Positions 35,042-46,345 are shown, counted from the first letter of the stretch. The stretch: DNA of 64,000 nucleotides from Callorhinus ursinus (GCF_003265705.1 NW_020312867.1:4491307-4555306); one strand, 5' to 3'. Notes: a model not told the origin generated them from the letters alone. Program-made: numbers and translations.

Positions 35042-35493
35042 TACCAAGTTATTCTTGATCATACAACCTGTTCCATCTTATTCACAGACGTAAAATTTCC
35101 TTATATATTTAATATTAATTATTATAGCTAACACTTAAATACTCACCATAAGCACTTTTCATACATTAACTAAGTGGTGTGCTACTTAATGCTTATCAAT
35201 GAGCTCTCCAAAGTCCAAAACTCTGATTTGTAGTGCTTGCTGATTTCTGTGTGTAAACACTCTCCTCAGGGAGGGTTTTCAAGCTACCAAACTGATGTCA
35301 GTGAACACCAGTTTGGGAATTGACGGGCAGTAGCACGCCATTATACAGTATTTGCCATAGTAATATAGTAGTGATAAATAACCTCAAGAGCACAGATAAA
35401 ACAAAAATGTAGTAAAATAATTAGGAAGTAATTTGAGTATTTATTACCTTGTTTTAATATTGTAAGTCTATATAATTTAATTCTTGATAATTG

Positions 35494-35635
35494 TTTTTTT
35501 TATTTTTAAGATTTTATTTATGTATTTGGCAGAGAGAGACACAGCAAGAGAGGGAACACAAGGAGGGCGAGTGGGAGAGGGAGAAGCAGGCTTCCCGCTG
35601 AGCAGGGAGCGTGATGCGGGGCTCGATTCCCAGTA
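35494..35635 (-). repeat. CAN-SINE lacking its head, joined to a copied intron segment
   Basis: Antisense copy that stops abruptly at 'ctcgattcccag', so its last 50-60 bases (the tRNA-like head) are missing. The adjoining sequence is a copy of PIGU intron 1. Confidence 0.88.
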
Positions 35636-35670
35636 TTCTGGTAATAAAGGTAGATGCAATTACCAAATGC

Positions 35671-35819
35671 AATAAAGGTAGTAGCAATTCTTCTGTGTGA
35701 TAGTGAGTTTAGTCTTGATAATCCTTGAATATAATATTTGCATATAATTTGTTGAACAAACTGAATTGTTTGGGTTGAAGCCACATGGTCCCTGCTTTCT
35801 TCTGGATACCAGAAGCCCC
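35671..35819 (+). repeat. Duplicated segment, copy A
   Basis: Nearly identical to 38840-38990: one substitution and one 2-bp indel in 150 bp. An imperfect repeat of its start (35642-35660) lies in the filler between it and the truncated SINE. Confidence 0.93.
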
Positions 35820-36077
35820 GGCAAAATTTCTAAGCATTCCTCAATCATTTCTAGCGAGTCCATAGGGACGGGTGGGCTAACAACCAGCATATTTTTCAGA
35901 TGAGGGACCTGGGGTACAAAAAGTTTGGCTACAGAGCAAATAAATCTGTCTACTACTCCAAAACTACTACTACTACTTCAGAACCCAATATAGTGCCTGG
36001 CATACAGGTGGTGTTCATTAAACAATTGTAGAATACATAAATGAATACATATTTCATTTTATACTGTCAAATAACTA

Positions 36078-36262
36078 AATAAAACCTTTATTTATTTGAA
36101 AGCGAGAGAGCACAAGCAGGGGGAGCGGCAGAGGGAGAGGGAGAAGCAGGCTCTCCCCTGAGCAGGGAGCCCCACATGGGGCTCGATTCCGGGACCCTAG
36201 GATCACGACCTGAGCCGAAGGCAGACGCTTAACCGCTTAACCGACTGAGCCACCCAGGCGCC
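36078..36262 (-). repeat. CAN-SINE, long type
   Basis: Antisense copy bordered on the right by AAATAAATAAATCTTAAAA and on the left by CTGTCAAATAACTAAATAAA, which look like parts of a + strand SINE tail. It may have inserted into such a tail. Confidence 0.85.
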
Positions 36263-36347
36263 GCATAAATAAATAAATCTTAAAAAAAAAAAAAAAAACC
36301 TTTAAAAACAAAAGGGAAACATCCTAACATTAAAAGCATTTACACAA

Positions 36348-36384
36348 GTGCTCGCTTCCGCAGCATATACTAAAAAAAAAAAAG
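36348..36384 (+). pseudogene. 3'-truncated U6 snRNA retrocopy
   Basis: GTGCTCGCTTCCGCAGCATATACTAAAA matches the first 30 or so bases of U6 snRNA with one substitution and a 2-base deletion, then runs straight into a 12-base A tract. The flanks GCATTTACACAAG (36336-36348) and GCACTTACACAAG (36385-36397) are a 13-bp target-site duplication with one mismatch. This indicates L1-driven retroposition of a U6 RNA lacking its 3' three quarters. It cannot be a working snRNA. Confidence 0.85.
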
Positions 36385-36479
36385 GCACTTACACAAGATT
36401 GAAATTAACAGCTCTTCAAAACTTGCTCACTATCCTAGGAAGATACGCCTTCACTAGTCTCCTGTCGGCCTCACCAAGC

Positions 36480-36728
36480 GCTTTTACAACACACCTGCTA
36501 TCTTAGGAGACGCCGCCCAACCCTGTGCCGGGAGCTTGAGACGCCCGGCTCTACGTCGTCCCGCCCTGTCTCACCGCAAGGCTTCCTGGGAGCGGTAGTC
36601 CCCAGTTTGAGCGCACCGGCGGCAGCAGCAAGGCGCACTTGACCGCGGAACTACAGAGGGTGGCGCACAGTTCGCGAGGCTTTTACGCCTCGCGTTTCCC
36701 TCCCGCCTGCGCGCCCGCCCCAGCTATC
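36480..36728 (+). promoter_or_regulatory. PIGU: PIGU promoter and 5'UTR
   Basis: A TATA-less, GC-rich stretch directly before the PIGU start codon. The segment at 36582-36603 (CTTCCTGGGAGCGGTAGTCC) resembles the reverse complement of the ZNF143/Staf site (ACTACAATTCCC type), common at housekeeping promoters. The transcription start cannot be fixed from sequence; 36600-36700 is likely. Confidence 0.55.
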
Positions 36729-36858
36729 ATGGCGGCTCCCTTGGCTCTGGTGGTGGTGGTGGCCGTGACCGTGCGGGCGGCCTTGTTCCGCTCCAGTCTG
36801 GCCGAGTTCATTTCCGAACGGGTGGAGGTGGTGTCCCCACTGAACTCTTGGAAGAGAG
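36729..36858 (+). CDS. PIGU: PIGU exon 1 (start codon)
   Basis: PIGU is a multi-pass ER membrane subunit of GPI transamidase (with PIGK, GPAA1, PIGS and PIGT), which attaches GPI anchors to proteins at their C-terminal signal. This exon encodes residues 1-43. It starts MAAPLAL with a hydrophobic valine/alanine-rich first membrane segment, followed by the conserved [17 protein letters not shown] block. The start is in strong context (A at -3, G at +4). The donor G|GTGAGG lies at 36858/36859 and splits a valine codon in phase 1. The match to human PIGU as I remember it is nearly complete. Confidence 0.96.
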
Positions 36859-37756
36859 GTGAGGCCACTGGCTGGAGTAGGTGGCCAGGCCCCGCCTGTG
36901 CTCTCCGGGCCTCAGTGAATGGGAGGCGGGGGCAGTGGCCTCAAGCTCAAGATTCTGAGGGAACTGACCCGCTCTGGCGTCCTCGGAGAGGGCAGGAGGG
37001 CGGGGCCTGAGGGCGGGGCTGCCAAAGGGAGGGGGCGTGGGACTGTGGGGCGAGCTTTGGGCCCTAGGAGCAGGCACACCTGAGCGGAGGGGAGCTGAGG
37101 GGGGTGTGTCCCCCTCGGGTCCTGAGCAGAGGGGCGTGGTCTGAGGAAAGATAGGTAAAAGGAAAGGGAATGCTTAATGGAGTGGGCTTTGCAGAGGGGA
37201 TTGGGATTTGATGAGGGATCGCAGGTGGTACTCCCTGGGGTATGGTATGGTATGGTATGGTGTGTGAGGGGGGCCGCCAAGTGAGGGGACCAATCTTGCC
37301 TAAACGAGTAGTGTGTGAGCGTGCTTAGACTCCTATTCTCAGTTTGGGACTTGCAGTGCAGCATTTCTTACTGTTTTTTCTTAAGTTCTTCATCAGGCGC
37401 TGTTTTCTACCAGCGCCTACAGTGAGATAGAGTTTATGCTGAAGGATCCACAGACTAGTGGGCGAGACAGATAGTTATAATCCTTTTTGAAAAATGTTCT
37501 TACTGTGTACATCCGGTTCCTTCCTTGGAGTTTCAACCCTGAAGAAAGTGTCCTCTCCTTTTCCAGTTTCCTAAGGCTGTGGGCTCTGAGCTAACTGTTG
37601 AAGGATGTAGAATTTGGAAAGGGAGATTAGAGAAAGGAGAGTTCCAGGTAGCTGAAGGTAAAAAGGATCAAGAAAATGTTGAAGACTGCGAAATGTAGAA
37701 AGTGGGGGAGTAATGGGGCACCGGTTAGGTTAGGGCCAGATTTTAAAGATTTTTTT

Positions 37757-37958
37757 ATTTTTATGTTTTTTTAAAGATTTTATTTATTTATTTATTTATT
37801 TATTTATTTGAGAGAGAGCATGAGAGGCAGGAGGGTCAGAGGGAGAAGCAGCCTCCCCGCTGAACGGGGAGCCCGATGTGGGACTCGATCCCGGGACTCC
37901 AGGATCATGACCTGAGCCAAAGGCTGTCCCTTAACCAACTGAGCCACCCAGGCGCCCC
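37757..37958 (-). repeat. CAN-SINE in PIGU intron 1
   Basis: TSD TTAAAGATTTTTT on both sides. The tail is a long TTTA repeat. Confidence 0.92.
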
Positions 37959-37974
37959 TTAAAGATTTTTTTTA

Positions 37975-38145
37975 AAAACTCTTTTACTAAAGTACAATAT
38001 ACATACAATGCACATGTAATAAGTGTAGAGTTCAGTGAATTTTTACAAACTGCGTACACATGTAGCCAGCACCCAGATCAAGAAACATTACAGAAGTAAC
38101 AGCACCACAGAAGTACTCTTAAGTTCAAATGTCCTTGAACTTAGT
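37975..38145 (-). repeat. Old L1-related block, antisense
   Basis: 'gtgtagagttcagtgaatttttac' and 'gccagcacccagatcaagaaac' resemble text at 42500-42570 and 63530-63620. Confidence 0.5.
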
Positions 38146-38146
38146 A

Positions 38147-38335
38147 GTTTTTTTTTTTTTTTTTTAGGTTTTGTTTATTTGAGAGAGAGAGAGCATGTGC
38201 AGAGGGAGGAGCAGAGGGAGAAGGAGAAGCAGACTCCCCTGAGTAGGGAGCTGAATGTGGGGCTGGATCCCATGACTCCAGGATCATGACCTGAGCTGAA
38301 GGCAGCTGCTTAACCAACTGAACCACCTAGGCACC
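38147..38335 (-). repeat. CAN-SINE in PIGU intron 1
   Basis: TSD TGT(C/T)CTTGAACTTT on both sides. The T run at the left is about 19 bases. Confidence 0.92.
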
Positions 38336-38365
38336 CGTGTTCTTGAACTTTAAATGCTAGAGGGT

Positions 38366-38590
38366 TTTTTTTGTTTTTTTTGAATGACTTGTTTTTTATT
38401 TATTTTTATTTTTTATTTATTTATTTGAGAGAGAGAATGAGAGATAGAGAGCACGAGAGGGAAGAGGGTCAGAGGGAGAAGCAGACTCCCCGCCGAGCGG
38501 GGAGCCCGATGCGGGACTCGATCCCGGGACTCCAGGATCATGACCTGAGCCGAAGGCAGTCGCTTAACCAACTGAGCCACCCAGGCGCCC
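38366..38590 (-). repeat. CAN-SINE in PIGU intron 1
   Basis: TSD TAAATGCTAGAG on both sides. It belongs to the 'gagcacgagaggg' subgroup also seen at 48446. Confidence 0.92.
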
Positions 38591-38709
38591 TAAATGCTAG
38601 AGTTTTGATGTTATCCCGTAGACATTTTGGAATGGGGAATGGCATAATGAATGGTTGTTTTATGAATAATTCGAGCTTAGGTTTCTAAAAAATACCATAT
38701 TAAAGACTA

Positions 38710-38838
38710 TGTTTAAGCCTCTTTTATCCTCCAGTTATTCTCTGTGTTAGGTGGTGCTATTTCCCCTATTTTACAGATGAGGAAACTAAACTTTAGAGAA
38801 GTTAAGTAATATGCCCAAGTTTCCCAGTTGACAGATGG
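38710..38838 (-). repeat. MIR, antisense
   Basis: 'ctattttacagatgaggaaac' and 'gagaagttaagtaatatgcccaag' mark it; it borders duplicated segment B. Confidence 0.75.
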
Positions 38839-38839
38839 T

Positions 38840-38990
38840 AATAAAGGTAGTAGCAATTCTTCTGTGTGATAGTGAGAGTTTAGTCTTGGTAATCCTTGAA
38901 TATAATATTTGCATATAATTTGTTGAACAAACTGAATTGTTTGGGTTGAAGCCACATGGTCCCTGCTTTCTTCTGGATACCAGAAGCCCC
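38840..38990 (+). repeat. Duplicated segment, copy B (probable source)
   Basis: This copy lies between an antisense MIR and an L2 3' end with no SINE junction, so it is probably the original location. Confidence 0.9.
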
Positions 38991-39212
38991 AGGGCAGTAT
39001 TAGGCCCTCCTTCCTCTGTTCTCTTAGCACTTTATACATACCTCTATTGCGAGCATTTCTCACTTTTTATCATAATTATCTGTTTATATCTGGTTTCTCC
39101 ACTGTACTATGAGTTCCTTGAGGGCCAGAACTGTTTTATTCATTCCTGAATCCTTTGTGCCTGGCATAGAGTAGTTGCATCGTTACTGTTGAATAAATAC
39201 TGAAGAAAAGAA
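38991..39212 (+). repeat. L2 3' end
   Basis: 'actatgagttccttgagggccag', 'gtgcctggcatagagtag' and 'gttgaataaatac' form the typical L2 terminus. Confidence 0.78.
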
Positions 39213-39308
39213 AACATAAGCTCTGGTTACATATAGGATGGACAGGGTGAAGGATCCAAAGTTGAGGCAATGTAGTGTGGTGACTAAGAGCACAGGGTCT
39301 GGGATATA

Positions 39309-39439
39309 TATATATTTTTTTAAGTAGGCTCCATGCCCAGTGTGGAGCCCAACACAGGGTTTGAACTCACCACCCTGAGATCAAGACCTGAGCCAAGATC
39401 AAGAGTTGGATGCTTAATGACTGAGCCACCCAGGTGCCC
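39309..39439 (-). repeat. CAN-SINE, short old type
   Basis: TSD GGTCTGGGAT on both sides. Confidence 0.86.
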
Positions 39440-39454
39440 CAGGTCTGGGATCTT

Positions 39455-39600
39455 TAAAACGGTTTAAATCTTTTTTTCCTCTGCCACTTAGAGTTGTGTG
39501 ATCTCTAACATCAGTTTTGTCATCTGCAAAATAGGAGGTTATAATATGTACCCCATTAAATGAGATAATCCATGTTGAAGCTCTTAGCACAATATTGAAA
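39455..39600 (+). repeat. MIR
   Basis: 'catcagttttgtcatctgcaaaatagg' and 'gaagctcttagcacaat' match MIR. Confidence 0.72.
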
Positions 39601-40075
39601 GCCAAAATAGCTAATTCTAGGAATTTGAATTTAAATAATAGGGAGAACAGTGGTGATACTGACTGAAATAGGTAGATTCAGAAAGGACAGCAGTAAGTGA
39701 TGTGTGTATATGTGTGTATAAGGTGTAGTATGTTATTCACAGGTTTAGGTCTGGAGCTTGGGGCCAGTGTCAGACCTAGAGAGAGAGATTTGGTAGTCAC
39801 CCATCTGAATCTGATTGGGTCAGGATAATTGTTTGTCCTGTTTTAAACGGGGATAGTGGGTGGAGGGATGGTACAACATCTATAAGTATCACTTGTCTTC
39901 AGAGTATATGTTAAGATGGGGTATTTTAAAAAGCAAGTGTTTGTATATTGAAGTAGGATCCCTTCTGGTTTCACATGACATTCATTATTCATTCATTTCA
40001 CATGAGTTTTTTGAGTGACCAGTTGTTTAGGTGAGGGGCCATGGATCCAAATAGATTTTGGTTGGCGGACTGATT

Positions 40076-40277
40076 TTTTTTTAAGAGAGGGTGTGTGCAT
40101 GTGTGGGTGCTAGCGGAGGGATGGGGAGGGGCAGAGGGAGAGGAGAGAGAGAATCTTAAGCAGGTTCCACACCTAGTACAGAGCCCAACTTGGGGCTTGA
40201 TCTCATGACCCTGAGGTCATGACCTGAGCCAAAATCAAGAGTGGGATGCTTAACCAACTGGGCCACCCAGGTGCCCC
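40076..40277 (-). repeat. CAN-SINE, older long type
   Basis: TSD GGACTGATTTTT on both sides. It has the 'aaaatcaagagtgggatgc' block. Confidence 0.9.
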
Positions 40278-40612
40278 TCATGGACTGATTTTTAATAGGA
40301 ATAAATGAGAGGTTGTATACTTGGAGGGGATGATTCTTGTCTTCAAATATCTGAAGGGTTTTAAATTGGCATGTTGTCAGTTCTTTCATGTGCAGGTGAC
40401 AGAATCCCAGCTCAAACTGCCCAAATTATAATAAAAAGTGAACTTCCTGGTCTATATAACAGAACAATCCAAGGTAGATCCTGACTTCAGGCCTACCTGG
40501 ATCCAGACTCAATGATGTCATCAGGACTAATTCTTTCTCCATCTTGGCATTGACTGCATTCAGGAGGGCTCTTCTTGGGTATTGGCAAGATAGGCCCCTA
40601 ATAGCCTCTGAC

Positions 40613-40807
40613 TTTTTTTTTTTTAAGATTTATTTATTTGACAGAGAGAGACACAGCGAAAGAGGGAACACAAGCAGGGGGAGTGGGAGAGGGAGAAGCA
40701 GGCCTCGGGCAGAGTGGAGAGCCCGATGTGGGGCTCGATCCCAGGACCCTGGGATCACAACCCGAGCCGAAGGCAGACGCTTAACGACTGAGCCACCCAG
40801 GTGCCCC
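40613..40807 (-). repeat. CAN-SINE, long type
   Basis: TSD AGCCTCTGACTTTT on both sides. Confidence 0.93.
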
Positions 40808-40973
40808 TAGCCTCTGACTTTTAAATCCTTACAGTATCAGGCCCAGTGGAAGGAGGGTGACTGTTCTTCAATAAGCATAACAAAAGCCTTGGTACTGAGT
40901 CACATTGAACTTATTTGGGTAATACACCAGTTCTTAAGCCAGTTACTGTGGTCATGTATCTATTTCTACCTCT

Positions 40974-41090
40974 GGAGCACCTGGCTGGCTCAGTGGTGGA
41001 GTGTGCGACTCTGGATCTTGGGGTTGTGGGTTCATGCCCCACGTAGGTTGTAGAGATCACTTAAAAAAATGAAATCTTTAAAAAAAAAAA
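40974..41090 (+). repeat. CAN-SINE, short old type
   Basis: The tRNA-Lys-like head is followed by 'gtagagatcacttaaaa'. It abuts the next SINE at its A tail. Confidence 0.85.
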
Positions 41091-41091
41091 T

Positions 41092-41303
41092 AGAGCACCT
41101 GGGTGGCTTAGTTGGTTAAATGACTGCCTTCAGCTCAGGTCATGATCCTGGAGTCCTGGGATCAAGTGCCACATCGGGCCCCCTTCTTAGCAGGGAGTCT
41201 GCTTCTCCCTTTGACCTTCACCCCTCTCATGCTCTCTCTCTCTCTCTCATTCTCTCTCAAATAAATAAATAAATCTTAAATAAATAAAAATTAAAAATAT
41301 ATA
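41092..41303 (+). repeat. CAN-SINE inserted at the tail of an older copy
   Basis: Long type, with flanking TACCTCT / CTACCTCT near 40965 and 41310. Confidence 0.9.
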
Positions 41304-41559
41304 TATATACCTACCTCTTTGGAGAGGGGGAACCTCCCAAAATGTGGAAGAAGGGGGTATCCCATAGGAAAATTACAGTGCTGTTACTAGAAGAGGGGGA
41401 AATTAATGCTGGGAGGCGAAAATAACAGATACCCATTATAATAAGAAAGACGTCTTTTCTATGTCACTCATTTCTACAGACCTATCAGTTTATTTGATAG
41501 TCCAACTAAAATTTATACAGATTTTTTGCTTGACAAAATGCAAGCATGTGCTTCTCATT

Positions 41560-41765
41560 CTAGTAAAAATAATAACTAACACTGATACAATGCTTTCTAT
41601 ATGGCAGCCCCTGTTCTAAGCTTTTAAAATATGTTTAAGAACTAATTTAATCACCACAATGGCCCTAAGATATAAATGTCCCTACACATAAATACCCCAT
41701 TTTATAGATGAGAAAATGGAAGCACAGAGAGATTAAGTCACATAATGTTTTATGTGAATTACTGG
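41560..41765 (-). repeat. MIR, antisense
   Basis: 'aataataactaacactgatac', 'ccattttatagatgagaaaatg' and 'gagattaagtcacataatg' are MIR-like. Confidence 0.75.
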
Positions 41766-42008
41766 CAATCTTGAGGCATTGCTGTTCCACCAGAGTTCAC
41801 TCTATACCATCTTGTATAAAAATCTGTTGGAAATGCTTTTGGAACTTTTTTTTTAATCAGTATTTTGGTCTTTCTTCAGCCTTGACCTAGTGATTAGGGA
41901 TCAGTATGGGCTTATCTTCTTGAGTTCAGGATAGAGCCCAAGCTATTAGCACTTACTTAGAAACCTACCTCTAATGTAACCATGAGGGTCAGGGTCTGGA
42001 AGAACACT

Positions 42009-42209
42009 TTTTTTTTTTTAAGAGATCTTATTTATTTATTTGACAGAGAGAGACACAGCGAGAGAGGGAACACAAGCAGGGGGAGTGGGAGAGGGAGAAG
42101 CAGACTTTCTGCCAAGCAGGGAGCCCGATGCGGGGCCTGATCCCAGGACCCTGGAATCATGACCTGAGCCGAAGGCAGCCGCTTAACCGACTGAGCCACC
42201 CAGGTGCCC
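42009..42209 (-). repeat. CAN-SINE, long type
   Basis: TSD GGAAGAACACTT on both sides. Confidence 0.93.
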
Positions 42210-42250
42210 CAGGAAGAACACTTGTGATAGCACTACTTTAAAAAAAAAAT

Positions 42251-42444
42251 CGCCCTGGGTGGTTCAGTCATTAAGCATCTGCCTTCGGCTCAGGTCATGA
42301 TCCCGGGTCCTGGGATCGAGCCCCACATCGGGCTCCCTGATCCGCGGGAAGCCTGCTTCTCCCCCTCCCACTCTCCCTGCTTGTGTTCCCTCTCTCGCTG
42401 TGTCTCTCTCTGTCAAATAAACAAAATCTTAAAAAAAAAAAATC
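42251..42444 (+). repeat. CAN-SINE, long type
   Basis: Its head lacks the first few G bases. With the antisense copy 40 bp to the left it forms an inverted pair. Confidence 0.9.
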
Positions 42445-42469
42445 AAAACCTCTATTGTTAAAATGGAGA

Positions 42470-43870
42470 ATAAGTAAGCCACACATAGCAGTGTATTGCA
42501 CAGTGAATTATAAGGCAAACCCTTTTGTAGCCATCATCCAAATCAAGAATCAGGACTTTGCCACTTACTCCAAAAGCCTTTCTATGTGCCCCATCTCAGT
42601 CACAGCCTCCCCGCACCCCCTTCATTAAGTAGCTGTTATCCTGACTTTTATATTATAGTCATGAAATCTTTACATTCTTTTCATTTTATTGCTCAAATGA
42701 GTGTCCCTAGTCACTACAGCTTAGTCTTGCCCCTAAACAAAGGTTTTTATATGTGTTTTAAGTCCCCCTTAATCTTTAAGGTCCCCATCCAGCCCATCCT
42801 TTTCTTATCTGTTAAAGAACCCAGACCGTTTGACCTGTAGTTTCCTATAGTTTGGATTTGACGGACTGTGTATTCATGGTACAGCTTAACATGTTCTTGC
42901 ATCCTCTGTATTGGCAGCTGGATACCACTACTTTTTTTTTTTTTTTTAGCTTTTTACTTGAAATAACTTTAGAATTACAAAACATTGGCAAAGATGGTAC
43001 AGAAAGATCTGTACTCTGTTCGCCCAGCTTCCTATACATTCCTATAATGTTTACATCCTGCATAATCATGGTACAGTGATCAAGACTAAGAGAATACCAT
43101 TGTTATAATGCTGTTGAACAAACTGTAGTTGTTCAGAGTTTACCATTTTTCCCACTGTTCTTTTTTGTTCCAGCATCTGATTCAGTATGCCATATTGCCT
43201 TTAGTTGTGTTTCCTCATTCTTTTCCCATCGGTGAGAGTTCCTCAGCTCTTCCTTGTCTTTTATGACCTTGACACTTTAGAAACATACTGGTCAAGTATT
43301 TTGTAGAATGTCCCCCAATTTGGGTTTCTGTAGTGTTTTCTCATAGTTAGATTGAGATCATGGATTTTGGAGAAGAATCCCACTGAAGTGATGTGATCCT
43401 CTCAATATATTGGATGGGGGTACATCATATTGAAAGGTTTTATTACTGGTGATATTATCCTTAATCCCTTGGTTATGATAGTATCTGCCTGGTTTCTCCA
43501 GTGTAAAGTTACTTTCCCTTTTTAACCCATAAATATTTGGGCTATATGTAGGGGCTCTGTAAACATCTTGTTTCTCTTTTAAGTTTTTGCCCACTACTTT
43601 TTGCACTTACGGGTTGATCTGCCTGCACCAGTCATTACTGTGGTGTTCTAACGGTGACTTTTCTCTTTCCCTCATTCCTTCTTCATTGGAATTCTTCTGT
43701 AAGGAAGAGTTGTCCCTTCTTCCTTATTTATTCAGTCATTGATTTTATATCTGTATGGATTCATAGGTATTTATTATATTCTCTGGATTATAAACTACAT
43801 TATCTTTATTTGATGCTCAAATTGTTCCATCTTTGGCCATTGGGACACTTTCTGCAACCACAAGATGCTT
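42470..43870 (-). repeat. Old L1-like block, copy 1
   Basis: A long antisense L1-type stretch sharing ordered phrases with 46570-48060, such as 'tagtgttttctcat.attagattga', 'ccactgaagtg', 'ttactgtggtgt', 'aaggaagagttgtcccttc'. The open frame across it at 43654-44133 is fortuitous. Confidence 0.6.
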
Positions 43871-44227
43871 TCTTTAGGCTTAGCTTATATATTTTCCATT
43901 GTCCGGCTGTGGAATCAACCACTTCGCCAAGGAGCCCTGGTTTCTTTTATTGGAGAATGTTATTTAGAAAGCAAGATCTGGATGCTAAGTGTGTTCATTG
44001 CTATGGGAATGATACTTTATCTTGGACCTTCTGGACAAGAAATATAAGGATAACCACTTCTTTTGAACAAGCTGAATGCATGTCCTTCTTGATATGGGAA
44101 GCTCAGAGACAGTGTTTGTCTTATGCTAGATGATATGCTTTTATGATCACCCATAGGAAAAGTATATCAAGGTAACTAAGAATTTTTGCTTCATGGGATT
44201 TATCAGTTAAGAGTTGAGACACTTTAT

Positions 44228-44336
44228 TAGGGTGCCTGGCTGGCTCAGTCAGTAGAGCATGAGACTCTTGATCTTGGGGTTGTTAAGTTTAAGCCCCATG
44301 TTGGGTGTAGAGATTGCTTAAAAATAAAATCTTAAA
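44228..44336 (+). repeat. CAN-SINE, short old type
   Basis: TSD GTTGAGACACTTTA on both sides. The head retains tRNA-Lys features (TAGAGCATGAGACTCTTGA). Confidence 0.9.
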
Positions 44337-44669
44337 AAGTTGAGACACTTTATAAAAAAAAAACCTTATACTTTAGAATAGTTGGCAATAATGAATTAGT
44401 TTTTATGGTCAACTATGAAATATTAGTTTTTGGATAAGAATTCCATGAAGCAGAAATTTTACTCAATTTCTCTGGTGTACTTTTTACAGCTGTTATTTTG
44501 GGGGGTACTCTAGGAAGAAGAATGGCTTAAAGCTGTGGGTTCTTTGTGGTGTTGTTGTTGTTGTTTTAATTGAATATTTTGGTTTTTCCCCAAACAGGCA
44601 TTTTATGAAACCTATTTTAAAATGTTCCTAGCAAAATATTATTGGTCTTTTATACATAGATTCACTTTT

Positions 44670-44881
44670 TTTAAAAGCATTTTTTATAAACACTTTATTC
44701 ATTTGAGACACAGAGATAGAGAGAGAGAGAGAGAGCATGAGCAGGGGGAGAGGCAGAGGGAGAGGGAGAAGCAGGCTTCCCGCTGAGCCAGGAGCCCGAT
44801 GTGGGGCTAGGTCCCAGGACCCTGGTATCATGACCTGAGCCGAAGGCAGACACTTAACCATCTGAGCCACCCAGGCACCCC
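44670..44881 (-). repeat. CAN-SINE, long type
   Basis: TSD TAGATTCACTTTT on both sides. Confidence 0.92.
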
Positions 44882-46158
44882 GGAGTAGATTCACTTTTAT
44901 ATTCTAGAGGGTTTTGTTACTCTATAACTCAGATGTTCCCAAATGTCCTGTAGACAATGCCAGAGTTTTCAATCATGTGCACCAAAATAAGGAAATTGTA
45001 AAAAGTTTATCATAAAGTGTATTCAAGTGAAAATATTTTGAGTTTATGCTCTTTTACACTTTTTAATGTTATAGATGGTGGTAGTAAATGGCAGTGGTTT
45101 GTTTTTTTTTTTTAATGTTTTTACATGAGGTTGACTCTTCCCTCAGATCAATTATCTATTAAGTAATATGAGGTCATATTTAATCACCAAGGTAGCAGAG
45201 CCACATTCCAAGTACTTGCCAGAGAACACAATAACAAATTCACAGGTGTACAATTCCAATCCAGCAAAAGCAAACCTGAGAGAAATTACATTTTAGACAA
45301 TTGCCTGAAAAGCATACAATCTGTTCTTCCAGCTACATACTGAAGAATCTCCCTCTGGATTAAACCAGTAGAGAATGATGTCCCTGGACAGCATCTTACT
45401 GGTCCTCTGTTGAGTTGCTTTTACTGCTCTGTGGTAGGATGCCATTGGCTTAAGGTGGGACTTACCTGGTGAAGTGGCCTGATGAATCATGTCCTTGGGT
45501 CTCCAGTAAAGCTGTTAGTGAAGGGTTTAATAGTTGTGTTACACAGCAACCTCTTTATGTGGCTCCTTGGGGGAAGTTTCTTTTTGGTCCTAGTATAAGG
45601 ACCAGTTATAACTGTCTTGAGCAATGGGGTTTGTTTTATTTTACAGCCCGGATGAACTGTGTAACTGATTAAGTTTCCTTCTAGGGTGGGTCCATAAAGT
45701 TTAAAAGCCATATTTAAGGTCCACTCATTATAAATATATAGTTTATTTGGAATAGGCTTTGTAACTTTGATTTTGTTTTATTTATCTTTGAATAGGTAAT
45801 TCAATCACAGGTTTCAAAAATCAAAGGTGCAAAAGGCTATATGGTTAAAAGGCACCTTTCCACACCGCTTTTCTAGAACTACGTAGTTGTGTTCCCTGGA
45901 GGGACCAGTTTCTTATGCATATCAGTTTCTTATGTGTACTTCTGAGATATTCTAGGCATGTATAAGCTCATACATTTTATACGTTTTTGTGTGTCCATTT
46001 TATATTTTTTCTTATCCTTCTGTTTCTTTTAAAATTAATTTTCTTATTTCTTTCTAATAATTATGAAATAATGCTCATTGCTAATGATTCAGAAAATGAA
46101 GAAAAGGTAAAAGAAACCAAACATTTTCTGTAATCTTATCAACAGGGATGGTTGCTGT

Positions 46159-46345
46159 ATTTTTTTTTTTTTTAAGATTTTATTTATTTGTCCGAGAGAG
46201 AGAGCACAAGCAGGGGAAGTGGCAGGCAGAGGGAGAGGGAGAAGGAGGCTCCCCACTGAGCAAGGAGCCCAGGGTCCCAGGACCCTGGGATCATGACCTG
46301 AGCCGAAGGCAGATGCTTAAGCGACTGACGACCCCCCAGGTGTCC
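46159..46345 (-). repeat. CAN-SINE, long type
   Basis: TSD GATGGTTGCTGTATTTTT on both sides. Confidence 0.93.

Larger units (their letters stand above)
34265..35110 (+). repeat. L2 3' region split by two SINEs
   Basis: 'gtttaaaatcctccaacgg', 'ctttgggtctcagctcaaatg' and 'agagccttccctgactgccc' are L2 landmarks either side of the SINEs. Confidence 0.75.
14250..36480. other. Intergenic region between TP53INP2 and PIGU
   Basis: About 22 kb without a supported gene. It is filled with CAN-SINEs, MIR, L2 and L1 remnants, one MLT1-like LTR, one class I ERV LTR fragment and simple repeats, listed separately. Stretches where I recognise nothing include 17000-17500, 20600-21000, 21550-22250, 27650-28250 and 30300-31130. 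Confidence 0.7.
36440..37130. other. PIGU: CpG island at the PIGU promoter
   Basis: CG density rises sharply at about 36450 and falls after about 37100, spanning the 5'UTR, exon 1 and the start of intron 1. Confidence 0.8.

Noticed and set aside
36060..36300. A composite of an antisense SINE inside a + strand SINE tail
   Set aside because: The outer fragments are only short AAATAAA-type text and could be chance; no head of a + strand SINE is present.
43654..44133. A 159-codon open frame in PIGU intron 1
   Set aside because: It mostly overlaps an old L1-like block in antisense orientation and gives hydrophobic text without a known domain.
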